From positions 139,659-203,658 of the forward strand of contig DPDV01000008.1 of NCBI GenBank assembly GCA_003534295.1: 64,000 bases of DNA, read 5' to 3'. The first letter of the stretch is position 1, and every line of letters starts with the position of its first letter. The stretch comes from Clostridiales bacterium. Lineage in GTDB: Bacteria; Bacillota; Clostridia; TANB77; CAG-508. The translations under genes and the position numbers were made by a program. The notes beneath the pieces were generated by a model. The model was not told the origin of the DNA and searched no databases. It was given only the letters and a program-made list of their open reading frames with translations. Of the stretch, positions 28,171 to 35,152 are shown one piece after another.

Positions 28171-28485
28171 TTATAACTTGTATATCCAATTTGATGCACC
28201 ATATAAAATTCTGTGAACTTCTACTATTTTTTCTTTTTCATTTATTCTATAAAATGCAATATAATTTTTTATAAGCAGTTTTCTAATTTCTAGCTTTTTT
28301 GCTATATCATCATCAATAATAGCATATTTTTGTGGCATGTGCTCTAAAGACTGTATCTCACTATTTATTAATTCTGCATACCTATTTGCAATTGAAGGTT
28401 CTAATAATTCATTTTTTAAATAATTAATAATTTTTTTATAATCATTTTTCGCTTTTATAGATAATTGTATTTTATATTTTTCCAC
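28171..28485 (-). CDS. RelE/ParE family toxin
   Basis: A 104-residue protein with the ParE/RelE fold pattern: IKAKNDYKKIINYLKNELLEP at the start, then IRKLLIKNYIAFYRINEKEKIVEVHRILYGASNW at the end. It lies 17 bases downstream of a small partner gene, the usual antitoxin-first order. It probably acts as a type II toxin (mRNA interferase or gyrase poison, undetermined) and may stabilise the element. Confidence 0.88.
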   Translation of the reverse strand: MEKYKIQLSIKAKNDYKKIINYLKNELLEPSIANRYAELINSEIQSLEHMPQKYAIIDDDIAKKLEIRKLLIKNYIAFYRINEKEKIVEVHRILYGASNWIYKL

Positions 28486-28502
28486 TTTACTAAACCTCCA
28501 AA

Positions 28503-28754
28503 TTAATCTGCTAACACTTTTTGTACTTCTAAATAAGTTTCTTCAAGTGAGCATACATTTCCACTCTCAAAATCTTTTCTTCCTTCCTCTAATTTTTCTC
28601 TCAAATCTTCTATACTTTTAACTATTAATTCCTCTGGAGCATTATTATTTGCATTAGAAAACATAAGATATTCTATATAATCAAGTACTTTAACTGAAAG
28701 TTCCTCTGGTAATTTTTCTATAACATTATATAATTCTTGATTTTTTACAGTCAT
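28503..28754 (-). CDS. Antitoxin partner of the RelE/ParE toxin
   Basis: An 83-residue acidic protein: MTVKNQELYNVIEKLPEELS and KVLDYIEYLMFSN, followed by an extended acidic tail likely to wrap the toxin. It resembles DUF2281/Phd-like antitoxins. GAGAGGAG precedes the ATG. Its role is inferred mainly from gene order and size. Confidence 0.78.
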   Translation of the reverse strand: MTVKNQELYNVIEKLPEELSVKVLDYIEYLMFSNANNNAPEELIVKSIEDLREKLEEGRKDFESGNVCSLEETYLEVQKVLAD

Positions 28755-28788
28755 AGTCTTATTCTCCTCTCATTCATATATAATTATA

Positions 28789-29341
28789 TTATAGCATATA
28801 TCTTATAAATTTTATACCGTTTTTTATTAATTTACAGAATTTTTTATAAATTCTATTTTTCCTATACATCATCTTCCCACTCAAAAGATGATGTTTTTCT
28901 TTTGGCATATCTTCTGTTTTTCTGCTTATATAATAGTTTGCTTTTACTCTTTCACTTTCTATTATTCTCATAGATTCCTCATGCAAATCATCTCCCATTA
29001 TTCTTCGCATTACTTTCCCCATAATATATGTGTTTAAAGCATTTATTTTTACATTATTTGCATTCAATTTTCTTTGAGAATTGAAAAAAATTAAGTTTTG
29101 CATCAATTAATTTACTTAATTCTTTTACTATTACATCCATATTGTCTTTATATATTTGTAAATTTATTTTTTTATCAATACCTGCTCTAGTTAAATCTTC
29201 TAAACTATTATATGAACTTTTTTCAACTATTTTTGTCATCATTCCCTTTTTCAATTTTGGAATTCTAATTGTTAATTTTACAATTTTTTCTTTGCTTTTC
29301 TTTTTCAAATTCTTTCTCTTTTTCTTCTCCTTCGGAATCAA
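28789..29341 (-). pseudogene. Frameshifted helical protein, possibly a mobilisation accessory gene
   Basis: Two overlapping frames (29341-29054 and 29106-28789) join if one T is removed from a run of seven Ts near 29086. The joined product is a basic, helical protein of about 180 residues (VKLTIRIPKLKKGMMTKIVEKS at the start, MGKVMRRIMGDDLHEESMRI further on). No family is recognised; the basic character and position suggest a DNA-processing accessory protein. No good ribosome binding site is seen for the first frame. Unlike the CGG cases this is an ordinary homopolymer shift. Confidence 0.5.
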
Positions 29342-29455
29342 AAATTGCTTAAATACAATTTTTCATCTCCATCTTTTTTAGCATTAAAAATAGAGGACTT
29401 TCTGTCCCCTATGTTGTAGTATATGATATTTACTTTTGTGTTTATATGAACGACA

Positions 29456-29462
29456 CACCTGC
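29456..29462 (+). other. Right attachment core of the spoVAD element
   Basis: CACCTGC, identical to 20092-20098. To its right SpoVAD coding resumes in the correct frame (GCT-GCT-TTA-GAT-ACG). To its left, 29438-29452 (GTGTTTATATGAACG) is the inverted partner of the left inner arm, 12 of 15 bases matching. Confidence 0.85.
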
Positions 29463-29850
29463 TGCTTTAGATACGCTAATCACTCATTTTAGAGATACAG
29501 GTAGAAAGCCAAGTTATTATGATTTAATTATTACTGGAGACCTAGGTTACATTGGAAAAGAAATTTTAGCTGAGCTTGCCGAAACCAAAGGCTATAATAT
29601 TAATGCTAACTATAATGATTGTGGTGTCCTTATTTTTGATAAAGAAAGTCAAGATACTCATTCTGGTGGTAGTGGCTGTGCATGCATTGGCACTGTTTTT
29701 TCTGGATATTTCTTTAAACAATTAAAAGACAAAAAAATAAATAGAATATTGTTAATTGCAACTGGAGCATTAATGAATTCTATGAGTTCACAACAAGGCG
29801 AAACCATTCCCGGAATTGCTCATGCAATTTCCATCGAAAATTTGGATTAA
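29463..29850 (+). CDS. spoVAD: spoVAD 3' part, separated from its start by the element
   Basis: Encodes the C-terminal half of SpoVAD: ALDTLITHFRDTGRKPSYYD, LIITGDLGYIG, the DCGVLIFD segment, GGSGCACIG, and the ATGALMNS ... ETIPGIAHAISIENLD ending. The nearest ATG (29446) lies in element DNA without a ribosome binding site, so the fragment is unlikely to be translated alone. It is intact to its natural stop, and its frame matches the +1 frame of the 5' part across the CACCTGC core. This retention argues for a gene that is still used after excision. Confidence 0.93.
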
Positions 29851-29893
29851 TCGTTTAGAAATTTACATTCTCAGCTAAGGAAAGGAAATTATT

Positions 29894-30283
29894 ATGCAAA
29901 ATTTTTTTAATACTTTAGATTGGTTTATGATTTTAAAATCGTTTATAGTTGGTGGTATTATTTGTATTATCGGACAAGTTTTAATTGATAAAACAAAACT
30001 TACTCCTGCAAGAATTTTAGTATTATTTGTTACTTTAGGCGCTGTTTTAGGTGGCTTAGGTATATATAAACATTTAATATCTTTTGCAGGCGCTGGTGCA
30101 ACTGTACCTCTTACTGGTTTTGGAGCCAATTTAGCAAAAGGAGTTATAGAGGAAGTTAAACAATCTGGTCTTTTAGGTGCTTTTATTGGTGGTGTAAAAT
30201 CTTCAGCCGGTGGAATATCCGCTGCTATTTTCTTTGGATATATTGCATCATTGCTAGCTAAACCAAAAATAAAAAAGCAATAA
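29894..30283 (+). CDS. spoVAE: Stage V sporulation protein AE (SpoVAEb type)
   Basis: A 129-residue membrane protein with four hydrophobic segments and the family sequence AGAGATVPLTGFGANLAKG. It is the last gene of the spoVA operon for dipicolinic acid movement, following spoVAD by 43 bases with AAAGGAAA before the ATG. Its sequence is intact, although an undisrupted message from spoVAC would have to cross the 9.4-kb element. Confidence 0.94.
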   Translation: MQNFFNTLDWFMILKSFIVGGIICIIGQVLIDKTKLTPARILVLFVTLGAVLGGLGIYKHLISFAGAGATVPLTGFGANLAKGVIEEVKQSGLLGAFIGGVKSSAGGISAAIFFGYIASLLAKPKIKKQ

Positions 30284-30306
30284 TTTAAATTTATTTTACT
30301 ATTAAA

Positions 30307-30335
30307 ACAGTGGCTGCCTCCTCTGACAGTCACTG
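30307..30335 (+). terminator. Possible terminator after spoVAE
   Basis: ACAGTGGCTG pairs with CAGTCACTGT (one G-T pair), but only a weak T-rich tail follows. Confidence 0.45.
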
Positions 30336-30345
30336 TTCATTTACA

Positions 30346-30845
30346 TCATTTTAAGCTATATTCTATACTCGTAATGATGTTATTTTCAATTATAAATTTC
30401 AAGGCAGTTTTTCCTTGTATATATGTGTACATATTTTCTTCTCTTACATAGTTATTACTGTATTTTTCTATCATTTTGTTATAACTGTCCGTTATTTTTA
30501 CATCTTCTTCTGTTTTAACCATATCATTTAATAAATAGACTGGATTCTCTTTTTTCCATCTCTTTCATATGTTGTTATTTCGTAATTTTCATATTTATAT
30601 ATTCTATCTAATCCTTCAATTCCTAATACGGTAGTAAGCAATATGAGTGAAAATAAAGTTATCATTTTAAATTCTAGGCTCTTTCTTTGAAAGAATTCCA
30701 TAATTTGTTTCTGGTTAGATTCATATATAAATAATACTATTGTAAATATGAATAATACTATTATATTAGGCATATTCAGTCCAAAATTAGTAACATTAAT
30801 TATTAATTCTTTATAATTTGACTTTGTAAATACCGACATTAACAA
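30346..30845 (-). pseudogene. Membrane protein broken at an A6 run (or a -1 frameshift gene)
   Basis: The first frame (30845-30528) has three hydrophobic segments and ends in YERDGKK. It continues in the -1 frame as ENPVYLLNDMVKTEEDVKIT to a TGA at 30346. The join falls on GGA-AAA-AAG (about 30544-30550), a classical A AAA AAG slippery heptamer. It could be a decayed gene, a homopolymer indel or programmed -1 shifting. No family is recognised and no ribosome binding site is evident. Confidence 0.5.
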
Positions 30846-30873
30846 TTGTTATATCCTAGAGTCAGCCTAGCAG

Positions 30874-30900
30874 AAAGAGCTGTGCGATGCACAGCTCTTT
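30874..30900. terminator. Terminator downstream of rplT
   Basis: AAAGAGCTGTGC pairs perfectly with GCACAGCTCTTT around a 3-base loop (12 bp). The T tract is better on the plus strand, but the site lies just after the minus-strand rplT. Confidence 0.8.
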
Positions 30901-30908
30901 TTAAGGTT

Positions 30909-31259
30909 TTATGCTTTTTTTGCTATTTCTGCTATTTCTGTAAATGCTTTTGGATCGCTTACAGCTATTTCTGCTAACATTTTTCTGTTTATAACAACAT
31001 TGGCTTTTTTTAATCCATTAATTAAGTTGCTATATGTTATTCCATTCATTCTAGCTGCTGCATTTATTCTTGATATCCATAGTTTTCTGAAATTGCTTTT
31101 TCTGTCTTTTCTTCCAACATATGCATACATACCTGATTTCATAACAGCTTGTTTGGCCATTCTGAATCTATAGTGTTTTGCACCATAATATCCTTTTGCT
31201 CTTTTTAATATTTTTTTATGCTTTTTACGAGTTATAATTGCTGTTTTTACTCTTGCCAT
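30909..31259 (-). CDS. rplT: 50S ribosomal protein L20
   Basis: A 116-residue L20 with the typical start [20 protein letters not shown] and [21 protein letters not shown]20 binds 23S rRNA early in assembly and, in Firmicutes, represses its own operon through the infC leader. It is the last gene of infC-rpmI-rplT. Confidence 0.98.
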   Translation of the reverse strand: MARVKTAIITRKKHKKILKRAKGYYGAKHYRFRMAKQAVMKSGMYAYVGRKDRKSNFRKLWISRINAAARMNGITYSNLINGLKKANVVINRKMLAEIAVSDPKAFTEIAEIAKKA

Positions 31260-31302
31260 TTAAAATGCCTCCTTTTTAATCTTCATTTTTCTCATTGAAA
31301 TT

Positions 31303-31506
31303 TTAGTTACCATATGGTAATAATCTTTTAATTCCAGCTTCACATGTCTTGTCTGCATATGCATCTTGAACTTTTCCTCTTGATTTTGCTCTGTTTGTTT
31401 TTGTAGCTAAACGATGTCTTCTATTTGCTTTTGTTCTTTTCACTTTTCCTGTTGCAGTATATGAATATCTTTTCTTTGCTGCTTTATTAGTTTTTAATTT
31501 TGGCAT
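31303..31506 (-). CDS. rpmI: 50S ribosomal protein L35
   Basis: A 67-residue basic protein beginning MPKLKTNKAAKKRYSYTATG and ending AGIKRLLPYGN, typical of L35. It is the middle gene of infC-rpmI-rplT, with GGAGGAAA before the ATG. Confidence 0.98.
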   Translation of the reverse strand: MPKLKTNKAAKKRYSYTATGKVKRTKANRRHRLATKTNRAKSRGKVQDAYADKTCEAGIKRLLPYGN

Positions 31507-31532
31507 AATTTTTTCCTCCTTTATTTTGTGAA

Positions 31533-32048
31533 TTATTTATCTGTTTTTTTAGATAATATAATAAACATATTTTTACCTTCTAATATTGCTTTTTTATCAG
31601 GTGTAGCAATATCTGACAAATTATCAATAAATTTGTTTAAAGCTTCTTCTCCCAATTTAACATAGTTTAATTCTCTTCCTCTAAATCTAACTGTTACTTT
31701 TACTTTATTTCCGTCCTCTATAAACTTCCTTATGTTTTTTGCTTTAAAATCAAAGTCATGTTGTTCTATGTTTGGAGTAATTCTTATTTCTTTTAGCTCT
31801 GTAACTTTTTGTTTTTTCTTTGCTTCTTTTTCTTTTTTAGACTGTTCAAACTTGTATTTTCCATAATTCATTATTTTACAAACTGGAACTTCTAAATTAG
31901 GCGATACTAATACTAAATCTAGTTTTTTATCAAATGCTAAATCTAATGCATCATTAATATTCATTACGCCTTTTTTCTCTCCGTTTTCGTCTATAACTTG
32001 AACTTCTTTTGCTCTAATTTGTTCGTTAACAGGTAATTCTTGCTTTAT
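31533..32048 (-). CDS. infC: Translation initiation factor IF-3, probably with an ATA start
   Basis: IF-3 controls start-codon selection. The product (171 residues) contains INDALDLAFDKKLDLVLVSP and a C-terminal domain with VTVRFRGRELNYVKLG. An in-frame ATG at 32063 lies before the GGAGGTG ribosome binding site, so it cannot use it. The site is placed correctly for ATA at 32048, giving (M)KQELPVNEQIRAKEV, the standard N-terminus. Non-AUG starts are a known feature of infC and allow IF-3 to repress itself. Confidence 0.93.
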   Translation of the reverse strand: MKQELPVNEQIRAKEVQVIDENGEKKGVMNINDALDLAFDKKLDLVLVSPNLEVPVCKIMNYGKYKFEQSKKEKEAKKKQKVTELKEIRITPNIEQHDFDFKAKNIRKFIEDGNKVKVTVRFRGRELNYVKLGEEALNKFIDNLSDIATPDKKAILEGKNMFIILSKKTDK

Positions 32049-32063
32049 ATAAAACACCTCCAT

Positions 32064-32226
32064 TTATTTTTTGTAATATTTACTCGCTACTAGTAAATTT
32101 ACAACAAAAAAAGATTGATTTTTAATCAATCCACATACATAAAAAAGCATTAACTTTTTATTAATATTAACCTTTTTCCATTTAGATAAGGTGAGCAGTG
32201 GATTGCTTCTTTTTTTTACACAAATT
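32064..32226 (-). promoter_or_regulatory. L20-type leader / attenuator of infC-rpmI-rplT
   Basis: The leader holds a terminator, GATTGATT / AATCAATC plus seven Ts (32106-32131). An upstream segment, CAATCCAC on the RNA (genome 32198-32205), is perfectly complementary to GTGGATTG (32127-32134), which overlaps the terminator arm, so the two structures exclude each other. This is the logic of L20-controlled leaders in Firmicutes. Assignment to the Rfam family is inferred from position and structure. Confidence 0.75.
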
Positions 32227-32255
32227 ATAATAATACTTTTTTTATAATTTGTCAA
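32227..32255 (-). promoter_or_regulatory. Promoter of infC operon
   Basis: Minus strand TTGACA (32255-32250), 17 bases, TATTAT (32232-32227). It lies back to back with the rplM promoter. Confidence 0.75.
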
Positions 32256-32263
32256 TACTTTTC

Positions 32264-32292
32264 TTGACTTTTGCGTAATTTTGTATTAGAAT
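32264..32292 (+). promoter_or_regulatory. Promoter of rplM-rpsI
   Basis: TTGACT (32264-32269), 17 bases, TAGAAT (32287-32292). The -35 boxes of this and the infC promoter are only 8 bases apart. The leader of about 100 bases to rplM (with CTCCCCGGTAG) may hold an L13-type control element, which I could not verify. Confidence 0.7.
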
Positions 32293-32400
32293 ATTATGTG
32301 TTATGTAAAAATATGACTAAATTACAAACTTCTCCCCGGTAGTTTAATATTTAGTTTCATATATATAAATATTAATTTTGAATGGAGGGTATATATTACC

Positions 32401-32838
32401 ATGAATAATACAACATATAGTATTAAAAAAAGTGAAATTGAAAGAAAATGGTATATAATCAATGCAGAAGACAAAGTACTTGGAAGAGTTGCTACAGAAG
32501 CTGCTAGATTATTAAGAGGAAAACATAAACCAACTTATACACCTAATATAGATGTTGGTGATCACGTTATTATAACAAATTGTGCAAAAGTAGTTTTAAC
32601 AGGAAAAAAATTAGACCAAAAAATTTACAGACATCATTCTGGATATATTGGTGGAATGAAAGAAATCTCAGCTAGAGACTTACTTAATAAGAACCCAGAA
32701 AAAATGATGATGCTTGCTGTAAAAGGAATGCTTCCACACAATAGCTTAGGAAGACAAATGTTAAAAAAGTTAAGAGTATATGCAGGAGCAGAACATGAAA
32801 ACATTGCTCAAAAACCTGAAGTTTGGGAGGTAAAATAA
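32401..32838 (+). CDS. rplM: 50S ribosomal protein L13
   Basis: A 145-residue L13: [20 protein letters not shown] at the start, [16 protein letters not shown], then [19 protein letters not shown]. It is one of the first proteins to bind 23S rRNA. GGAGG lies upstream of the ATG, and rpsI follows after one base. Confidence 0.98.
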   Translation: MNNTTYSIKKSEIERKWYIINAEDKVLGRVATEAARLLRGKHKPTYTPNIDVGDHVIITNCAKVVLTGKKLDQKIYRHHSGYIGGMKEISARDLLNKNPEKMMMLAVKGMLPHNSLGRQMLKKLRVYAGAEHENIAQKPEVWEVK

Positions 32839-32839
32839 T

Positions 32840-33247
32840 ATGGCAAAAGCAAAATCAGAAAAAATAATGTTTTATGGAACAGGTAGAAGAAAAAAATCAA
32901 TTGCTAGAGTAAGATTAGTAGAAGGTACTGGAAAAATTACTATTAATGGTAAAGATATCGATGAATATTTTGGAACAGAAACTTTAAAAGTAATTGTTAA
33001 ACAACCTTTAAATTCTACAAATACATTAGGAAAATATGATGTTATTTGTAAAGTAATAGGTGGAGGATTTACAGGTCAAGCTGGTGCAATTCGTCATGGT
33101 ATTTCCAGAGCATTATTAGAAGCTAATGGAGAATATAGACCAACATTAAAATCTGCAGGATTCTTAACAAGAGATCCTCGTATGAAAGAAAGAAAGAAAT
33201 ACGGTCTTAAAAAAGCAAGAAAAGCTCCACAATTTAGCAAGAGATAA
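32840..33247 (+). CDS. rpsI: 30S ribosomal protein S9
   Basis: A 135-residue S9 with [20 protein letters not shown] near the N-terminus and the conserved basic end [17 protein letters not shown], which reaches the P-site tRNA. Its start is one base after rplM, and its GGGAGG site overlaps the end of rplM. Confidence 0.98.
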   Translation: MAKAKSEKIMFYGTGRRKKSIARVRLVEGTGKITINGKDIDEYFGTETLKVIVKQPLNSTNTLGKYDVICKVIGGGFTGQAGAIRHGISRALLEANGEYRPTLKSAGFLTRDPRMKERKKYGLKKARKAPQFSKR

Positions 33248-33272
33248 AAAGAGTTTTTATCAAAAGCAATTC

Positions 33273-33307
33273 AACCTCAGAAGTTTCAATACTTCCGAGG
33301 TTTTTTG
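33273..33307 (+). terminator. Terminator of rplM-rpsI
   Basis: AACCTCAGAAGT pairs with ACTTCCGAGGTT (one mismatch) and is followed by TTTTTT. Confidence 0.9.
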
Positions 33308-33353
33308 TTGTTCGGTAGTTTTTACTATAAATATCCTCAAACACACCAATGTT

Positions 33354-33412
33354 GTAGGGGCGAACTTGTTCCCCCTCGCTTCCGGAGGACGGGCGATTTT
33401 AATCGCCCCTAC
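33354..33412. repeat. 59-bp interspersed repeat with inverted ends
   Basis: The ends are GTAGGGGCGA and TCGCCCCTAC (10-bp perfect inverted repeats). The interior is GC-rich (CTCGCTTCCGGAGGACGG), unlike the surrounding DNA. A partial copy of its right end lies at 39723-39745. Probably a miniature non-autonomous element. Confidence 0.7.
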
Positions 33413-33468
33413 ATTTCAAATTCGCATATAAAAATTACTATTTACTATACTTTTATTGTTTTATATTA

Positions 33469-34476
33469 TTATCTTCCTATTTTTTTACTGTCTAATGCAT
33501 CTAAGTTATCCAGTGCTTTTCCAGTACCTAATGCTACACATGATACAGCATCTTGGGCTATCATTACATTTATTCCGGTTTTCTCTTGCAAAAGTTTATC
33601 TAAACCATCTACTAAGCAGCCCCCTCCTGTCATATATATTCCCTTATCACTGATATCTGCTGCAAGCTCTGGTGGTGTTTTTTCCAATACCGAATGTACA
33701 CTATCAACTATCATCATTGCAGGTTCTATCAATGCTTCTAGCATTTCACTTGAATGTACTGTTATTGTTTTAGGTAAACCAGTCACTAAGTCTCTTCCTC
33801 GTATATCCATATCCATATCTTGTATTTTAGGATATACACATCCAATGTTTATTTTTAAGTCCTCTGCCGTTCTTTCTCCTATCATTACATTATGTTTTTT
33901 CTTTATATATTTGACTATTGCTTCATCAAATTTATCTCCTGCGACTTTTAAAGATTCACTTACAACAGAACCACCTAATGAAATAACCGCTATATCAGTG
34001 GTTCCTCCACCTATGTCTACAACCATATTTCCACATGGCTTTGATATATCTATTCCAGCACCTATTGCTGCTGCAATTGGTTCTTCTATTAAATATACTC
34101 TTCTTGCACCTGCTTGTGATGCTGCATCTATAACAGCTTTTTTTTCCACTTCCGTGACTTGTGATGGTATGCATATCATAATTCTTGGCGAAAATACAAA
34201 TTTTCCACATACTCTATTTATAAAGTATTTAAGCATTTTTTCTGTTACTGTATAATTTGATATAACTCCCTCTCTTAGAGGTCTTGTTGCTACAATATTC
34301 CCTGGTGTTCTACCTAACATTCTTCTTGCTTCTTTTCCTACTGCTAAAACATTACCTGTGTTATTGTCTACAGCAACAACAGAAGGCTCTCTTAATACTA
34401 TTCCTTTGCCTTTTACATAAGCTATAACTGTTGCTGTTCCTAAATCTATTCCTATGTCTTGCCCCCACTTGAACAT
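33469..34476 (-). CDS. mreB: Rod shape-determining protein MreB/Mbl
   Basis: A 335-residue bacterial actin that organises cell-wall synthesis. The actin-fold ATP motifs are visible: DIGIDLGTATVIAY at the start, VVDIGGGTTDIAVISLGG near 155, and a C-terminal YMTGGGCLVDGL. Length fits MreB, Mbl and MreBH; there are no mreC or mreD neighbours, so the paralogue cannot be told. It is monocistronic. Confidence 0.93.
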   Translation of the reverse strand: MFKWGQDIGIDLGTATVIAYVKGKGIVLREPSVVAVDNNTGNVLAVGKEARRMLGRTPGNIVATRPLREGVISNYTVTEKMLKYFINRVCGKFVFSPRIMICIPSQVTEVEKKAVIDAASQAGARRVYLIEEPIAAAIGAGIDISKPCGNMVVDIGGGTTDIAVISLGGSVVSESLKVAGDKFDEAIVKYIKKKHNVMIGERTAEDLKINIGCVYPKIQDMDMDIRGRDLVTGLPKTITVHSSEMLEALIEPAMMIVDSVHSVLEKTPPELAADISDKGIYMTGGGCLVDGLDKLLQEKTGINVMIAQDAVSCVALGTGKALDNLDALDSKKIGR

Positions 34477-34613
34477 ACTTGCATCTTCCTTTCAATAATA
34501 TTGATTAGATATTATTATTATTACGATTATGTTACAATTATATTACATATATTCGTATATTTCAATTATTTTTTTCATTTTTATAATAATTTTAGTCTAA
34601 CTGGTAATATGGC

Positions 34614-34685
34614 ATGTTACTAGTTAATATATTATACAGCTACAATGTTGAAACATTAACTTCAAAAAACATTATCTAGTAACAT
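34614..34685. repeat. 72-bp MITE-like element with perfect 10-bp terminal inverted repeats
   Basis: ATGTTACTAG at the left end and CTAGTAACAT at the right end enclose an AT-rich core with an inner palindrome (AATGTTGAAACATT). The core is related to copies at 1059-1133 and 43758-43874. It lies between mreB and the rpmB promoter; no other gene is seen in 34477-34786. Confidence 0.65.
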
Positions 34686-34711
34686 AGGTATATATTTTTT
34701 GTTAAAAAGTA

Positions 34712-34740
34712 TTGTATTTTACTTATATTTATGTTAAAAT
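34712..34740 (+). promoter_or_regulatory. Promoter of rpmB
   Basis: TTGTAT (34712-34717), 17 bases, TAAAAT (34735-34740), 46 bases ahead of the rpmB start. Confidence 0.55.
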
Positions 34741-34786
34741 ATGTAATAGTCGATTTTAGTTATATCATATAGGAGGTGCGAACAAA

Positions 34787-34984
34787 ATGGCAAGATGTGA
34801 AATTTGTAATAAATCTGTAGCTTTTGGAAATAAAATTAGTATTACACGTTCTCATACAAGTAGAAGAACAACGAGAACTTTTAAACCAAATTTAAGAACT
34901 GTTAAAACATTAGTAGATGGTCAACCTAAAAAAATAAGTGTATGCGCAAAATGTTTGCGTTCTGGGAAAGTTACAAGAGTATAA
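34787..34984 (+). CDS. rpmB: 50S ribosomal protein L28
   Basis: A 65-residue L28 starting MARCEICNKSVAFGNKISIT and ending with an AKCLRSGKV segment. The CxxC pairs (CEIC, CAKC) make it a zinc-binding (C+) form. AGGAGGTG precedes the ATG; monocistronic with its own terminator. Confidence 0.97.
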   Translation: MARCEICNKSVAFGNKISITRSHTSRRTTRTFKPNLRTVKTLVDGQPKKISVCAKCLRSGKVTRV

Positions 34985-35000
34985 TTTTTCAAATTAAAGC

Positions 35001-35034
35001 AGAGCAAAGTGAAATAATTCATTTTGCTCTATTT
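35001..35034 (+). terminator. Terminator of rpmB
   Basis: AGAGCAAAGTGAA pairs with TTCATTTTGCTCT (one mismatch), followed by a short T-rich stretch. It may also serve the convergent spoVM-like transcript. Confidence 0.8.
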
Positions 35035-35062
35035 TACTAATATTAAAATTTTGTCATATGTA

Positions 35063-35137
35063 TTAATCTTTTATCCCAAATATAAGTTTTACAAATCCAC
35101 GTAAAAATTTGGGAACCTTTTTTACAACAATAGTCAT
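35063..35137 (-). CDS. spoVM: SpoVM-like 24-residue amphipathic sporulation peptide
   Basis: The product begins MTIVVKKVPKFLRGFVKLIF and ends GIKD. It matches the pattern of Bacillus SpoVM (short start, then PKFL, Gly, a hydrophobic-basic amphipathic helix). SpoVM marks the convex forespore membrane and directs coat assembly. AAAAGGAGTG lies 8 bases before the ATG. It is co-transcribed with a 49-residue membrane protein upstream. The similarity is by eye over a very short sequence, but the PKFLxGxV core is distinctive. Confidence 0.75.
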   Translation of the reverse strand: MTIVVKKVPKFLRGFVKLIFGIKD

Positions 35138-35152
35138 TTTTACCCACTCCTT

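Larger units (their letters stand above)
20092..29455. mobile_element. 9,364-bp serine-recombinase element inserted in spoVAD
   Basis: Bounded by 7-bp direct repeats (CACCTGC) at the exact points where SpoVAD homology stops and resumes. It carries a large serine recombinase at its left end transcribed toward that end, a small protein beside it, an ABC transporter with one ATPase and three permeases, a secreted protein, a sigma/anti-sigma pair, a RelE/ParE toxin with its antitoxin, and decayed conjugation genes (VirD4-like fragment). No replication or phage structural genes are visible. It looks like a reduced integrative or conjugative element now fixed as an intervening sequence in a sporulation gene. 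Confidence 0.9.

Noticed and set aside
28789..29341. A further CGG-type frameshift gene
   Set aside because: The break is at a run of Ts, not at CGG, so it does not belong to the CGG set.
29446..29850. Independent short gene starting at ATG 29446
   Set aside because: The ATG is in element DNA with no ribosome binding site. The protein is the C-terminal half of SpoVAD.
32064..32255. A 63-residue minus-strand frame upstream of infC
   Set aside because: It lies over the promoter and attenuator of the infC operon and resembles no protein.
33305..34255. A 316-residue plus-strand frame
   Set aside because: It is the opposite strand of mreB; low-complexity composition and no binding site.
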